A stretch of 64,000 bases of DNA from the NCBI RefSeq assembly GCF_008629695.1, contig NZ_VWSH01000004.1, forward strand, positions 677,093-741,092, given 5' to 3'. Below, piece after piece: positions 61,951 through 64,000 of the stretch. Position 1 is the stretch's first letter. Every line of letters begins with the position of its first letter. The notes beneath the pieces were generated by a model. It searched no databases. It was not told where the DNA came from and was given only the letters and a program-made list of their open reading frames with translations. This DNA is from Taibaiella lutea. GTDB lineage: Bacteria > Bacteroidota > Bacteroidia > Chitinophagales > Chitinophagaceae. The translations under genes were made by a program, and so were the position numbers.

Positions 61951-63736
61951 TTGCTTCCCAGCTATGAATATGTTGTTCTAATACATTCAGCGGCATACAA
62001 CCATATTTAAGCACTTCGTCATGGAAGGCTGAAATATTGAAATGCTTACCCATTTTTTCGGTACATTCTTTACGCAAACGTGCAATAGTAATAGAACCGA
62101 TTTTGTAACCCAAAGCTTGCCCCGGCCAGTTCATATATCTCTCAATTTCGATGGTCGCACCTTCTTCATTAATCTGTTCATTGTCCATCATATACTTAAT
62201 AGCCTCTTCCCTTGTCATCTTTTTGGAATGCATACCTGCATCCACAACCAATCTGATAGCTCGGTGCATTTCTGCGCCAAGCGCACCCATGTGCTGATAC
62301 GGATCTGTGTATAATCCAAGTTCTTTGCCAAGGCTTTCGCAATACAAAGCCCAGCCTTCTATATAAGCATTATAGCCAAATGAAAAGCGCCTGAAATCAG
62401 GTAAGCCCGTATCCTCCTGTTGCAATGAAATCTGGTAATGGTGACCCGGAATAGCTTCATGTAAAAACAGACTTTCCATTTGCTCTGCAACAACATTGTA
62501 TTTTGCAGGATCTAAAATCAGGACGTAAAATATACCGGGACGGCTTCCGTCAGGACTTCCCGGATTATATTCCGATGATGCGCTCTTAGCCCTGAAAGCT
62601 TCTACCTGTCTTATTTCAAATGGAGTTTTAGGCGTATTCACAAACAACTTTTTAAGTTGCGGCTGCATCTTGTTATAAATATCGTGATAAGCATTCAGTA
62701 TTTGTGAATCAGTGGTATATGGAGTAAATTTCTTTGCAGTATCGAGATAAGTGAAGAATGATTTTAAATCACCTTTAAATCCGGTATTATTTTTAACTGT
62801 CTCCATTTCACCTTTAATACGTGCAACCTCTGATAAGCCGAGATTATAAATTTCATCAGCAGTCATATCAGTTGATGTACCCTGATGCACACAGAAATTA
62901 TAGAAATTCGCGCCATCAGGTAAATCCCATACGCCTGCTGTATTCCTTGCCTGCGGCAGATATTCATTCTTCAGATAATCGCCTACTTTTCTATAGGCAG
63001 GCATTACTACATCTGTAATAGTTGCAGTAAAATCCTTTTGAAGTCTTTGCTTATCTGCATCTGAAAAGTCCTTAGGGAAATTCTGGATAGGTTTGTAAAA
63101 AAGGGAAGTTGTAATATCACTTGCCTGCATGCTTTCCATTTGAGGAATCATCTTTGACACCAATGCTTTGGGCAATACCCAATGTGTGTTTACGCCCTTC
63201 TTAAAATAAACAATCACACTATCCATATAAGGGCCAAAAGCCTGCATACGCTTCATCCAATTATCATAATCCGCAACCGTTTTAAAAGGCTGGATGGAAG
63301 TACCACTGCCCATCTGAGCAAACAATAAATGAAATCCGCCTATCTGCCCCAAAGGCATGTAATTGCTATGAAATTTGAAAGATTCAAGGCTCTGATTTAC
63401 ATCATACACAAAGCAATCGTAATCGATTTGTTCTTCCGTACTTAATTCAGCACGATTAACTTTTTCAATCTCTTGTTTGTATTTATTGTAAAAAGCGGCA
63501 AGTTTATCACGGTAACTATCTGTAAAATCCGCGTATAGTTTATCGTTAAAACGATTATCTCCATTCGAAGTAGCTTCTATTGGAAAAAGGGCCAAACGCT
63601 CCTGGTAATAATTTTTAAATATTTCTTCCAAAGCAGGACTTGCCTTCCTTTCAGAAGTTGCCCCATTTTGATTACAGGCCGTAAAACCAAGTGATAAGCT
63701 TAACAATAACGGCAACATACTTTTTGCTTTGAACAT
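61946..63736 (-). CDS. DUF885 lipoprotein (putative peptidase), paralogue
   Basis: A 596-residue protein starting at an ATG. Signal peptide with lipobox F-T-A-C at Cys21. DUF885 with F-L-H-E-A-I-P-G-H-H-Y near residue 430. Same family and length as the gene at 28384, sharing that catalytic segment, but otherwise divergent. Periplasmic lipoprotein peptidase-like; the substrate is unknown. Confidence 0.87.
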   Translation of the reverse strand: MFKAKSMLPLLLSLSLGFTACNQNGATSERKASPALEEIFKNYYQERLALFPIEATSNGDNRFNDKLYADFTDSYRDKLAAFYNKYKQEIEKVNRAELSTEEQIDYDCFVYDVNQSLESFKFHSNYMPLGQIGGFHLLFAQMGSGTSIQPFKTVADYDNWMKRMQAFGPYMDSVIVYFKKGVNTHWVLPKALVSKMIPQMESMQASDITTSLFYKPIQNFPKDFSDADKQRLQKDFTATITDVVMPAYRKVGDYLKNEYLPQARNTAGVWDLPDGANFYNFCVHQGTSTDMTADEIYNLGLSEVARIKGEMETVKNNTGFKGDLKSFFTYLDTAKKFTPYTTDSQILNAYHDIYNKMQPQLKKLFVNTPKTPFEIRQVEAFRAKSASSEYNPGSPDGSRPGIFYVLILDPAKYNVVAEQMESLFLHEAIPGHHYQISLQQEDTGLPDFRRFSFGYNAYIEGWALYCESLGKELGLYTDPYQHMGALGAEMHRAIRLVVDAGMHSKKMTREEAIKYMMDNEQINEEGATIEIERYMNWPGQALGYKIGSITIARLRKECTEKMGKHFNISAFHDEVLKYGCMPLNVLEQHIHSWEAK

Positions 63737-63771
63737 TTTGGTCTGTTGAGATGTGAAGATTTAATGGAGAC

Positions 63772-63779
63772 CAAATTTA
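63772..63779 (-). promoter_or_regulatory. -7 box (TAAATTTG on minus strand) for DUF885 gene
   Basis: TAAATTTG 36 bases upstream of the gene start, with predicted transcription start near 63765. Confidence 0.45.
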
Positions 63780-63852
63780 TAAATTTATTGGTATTATTAT
63801 TTACTTTCTTCTTTGAATTCCAGTACGTTTATTCGATAGGTCAAAGTTTCGT

Positions 63853-63890
63853 GCACAAAAAAACCTTCAACTATTTAAGTTGAAGGTTTT
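63853..63890 (-). terminator. rRNA operon terminator
   Basis: AAAACCTTCAACT/AGTTGAAGGTTTT stem; on the minus strand the T-run follows, 10 bases past the 5S 3' end. Confidence 0.8.
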
Positions 63891-63900
63891 GTAATAAATA

Positions 63901-64000
<100 letters not shown>

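Overview
The window is from a member of the Bacteroidota, most likely a Chitinophagaceae-type soil or aquatic species (the family is an inference). Evidence: AT-rich DNA; TAnnTTTG promoter boxes in place of TATAAT; a type IX secretion C-terminal sorting domain; many Bacteroidota-typical families (DUF4142, DUF885, Crp without an obvious second domain, GldL-like membrane repeats); and a 5S rRNA gene on the right edge. There are two parts, a prophage (1 to about 23,060) and host chromosome (about 23,060 to 64,000).

Prophage. Positions 1-19,886 are a dense, mostly overlapping minus-strand early operon read right to left. From promoter-proximal to distal it has small early genes; a recombination module (Rad50-like zinc-hook ATPase, RecT, metallo-beta-lactamase-fold nuclease, DnaQ-like exonuclease, NinB-like protein); an acidic-tailed protein; a DEAD/DECH helicase; an SNF2-helicase/DNA-methyltransferase fusion; a C5-cytosine methyltransferase with about nine tandem repeats; a DUF4373 replication protein; DnaB; a RuvC-like resolvase; an HNH nuclease; a DUF5131 protein; small proteins; and an ASCH-domain protein cut by the left edge. 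A plus-strand tRNA-like cassette with its own promoter and hairpin lies inside this operon (3,253-3,404). The lysogeny switch is at 20,275-21,199: a Cro-like gene and a CI-like gene diverge across two different families of inverted-repeat operators. Three cargo genes (lipoprotein, small beta-barrel, HTH protein) follow up to the right attachment site, which is the 3' part of a tRNA, best matching tRNA-His. Structural genes and integrase must lie left of the window, since none is present here.

Host region. 23.1-25.5 kb: phosphotransferase, TcdA-like enzyme and TatD-like hydrolase in one operon. 25.7-27.9 kb: a sensor kinase/response regulator pair. 28.4-36.7 kb: DUF885 peptidase-like lipoprotein, alpha/beta hydrolase, SpoIIM-like membrane protein, a repeat-flanked four-helix-bundle (IVP/S23) gene, penicillin-acylase family enzyme, and a PadR regulator with its membrane partner. 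Then come pgi, an AraC regulator, a PhaE-like phasin and a large T9SS-secreted protein. 48.2-53.9 kb is a compact pentose-phosphate operon, tkt-gnd-zwf-pgl, making NADPH and pentoses from glucose-6-phosphate; pgi lies 10 kb away. After it are an ABC ATPase, an SF1 helicase, a sigma-54-dependent response regulator, a repeat-rich intergenic region, an FAD oxidoreductase, a histone-H1-like protein, a Crp-family regulator, a second DUF885 lipoprotein and the end of an rRNA operon.

The most notable signals are the repeat-expanded phage methyltransferase beside the helicase-methyltransferase fusion; an RNA leader with mutually exclusive pairings (13,394-13,529); the two-family operator layout with an intragenic third operator; and the tRNA-like cassette. 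All family assignments come from reading motifs by eye; no database search was run.
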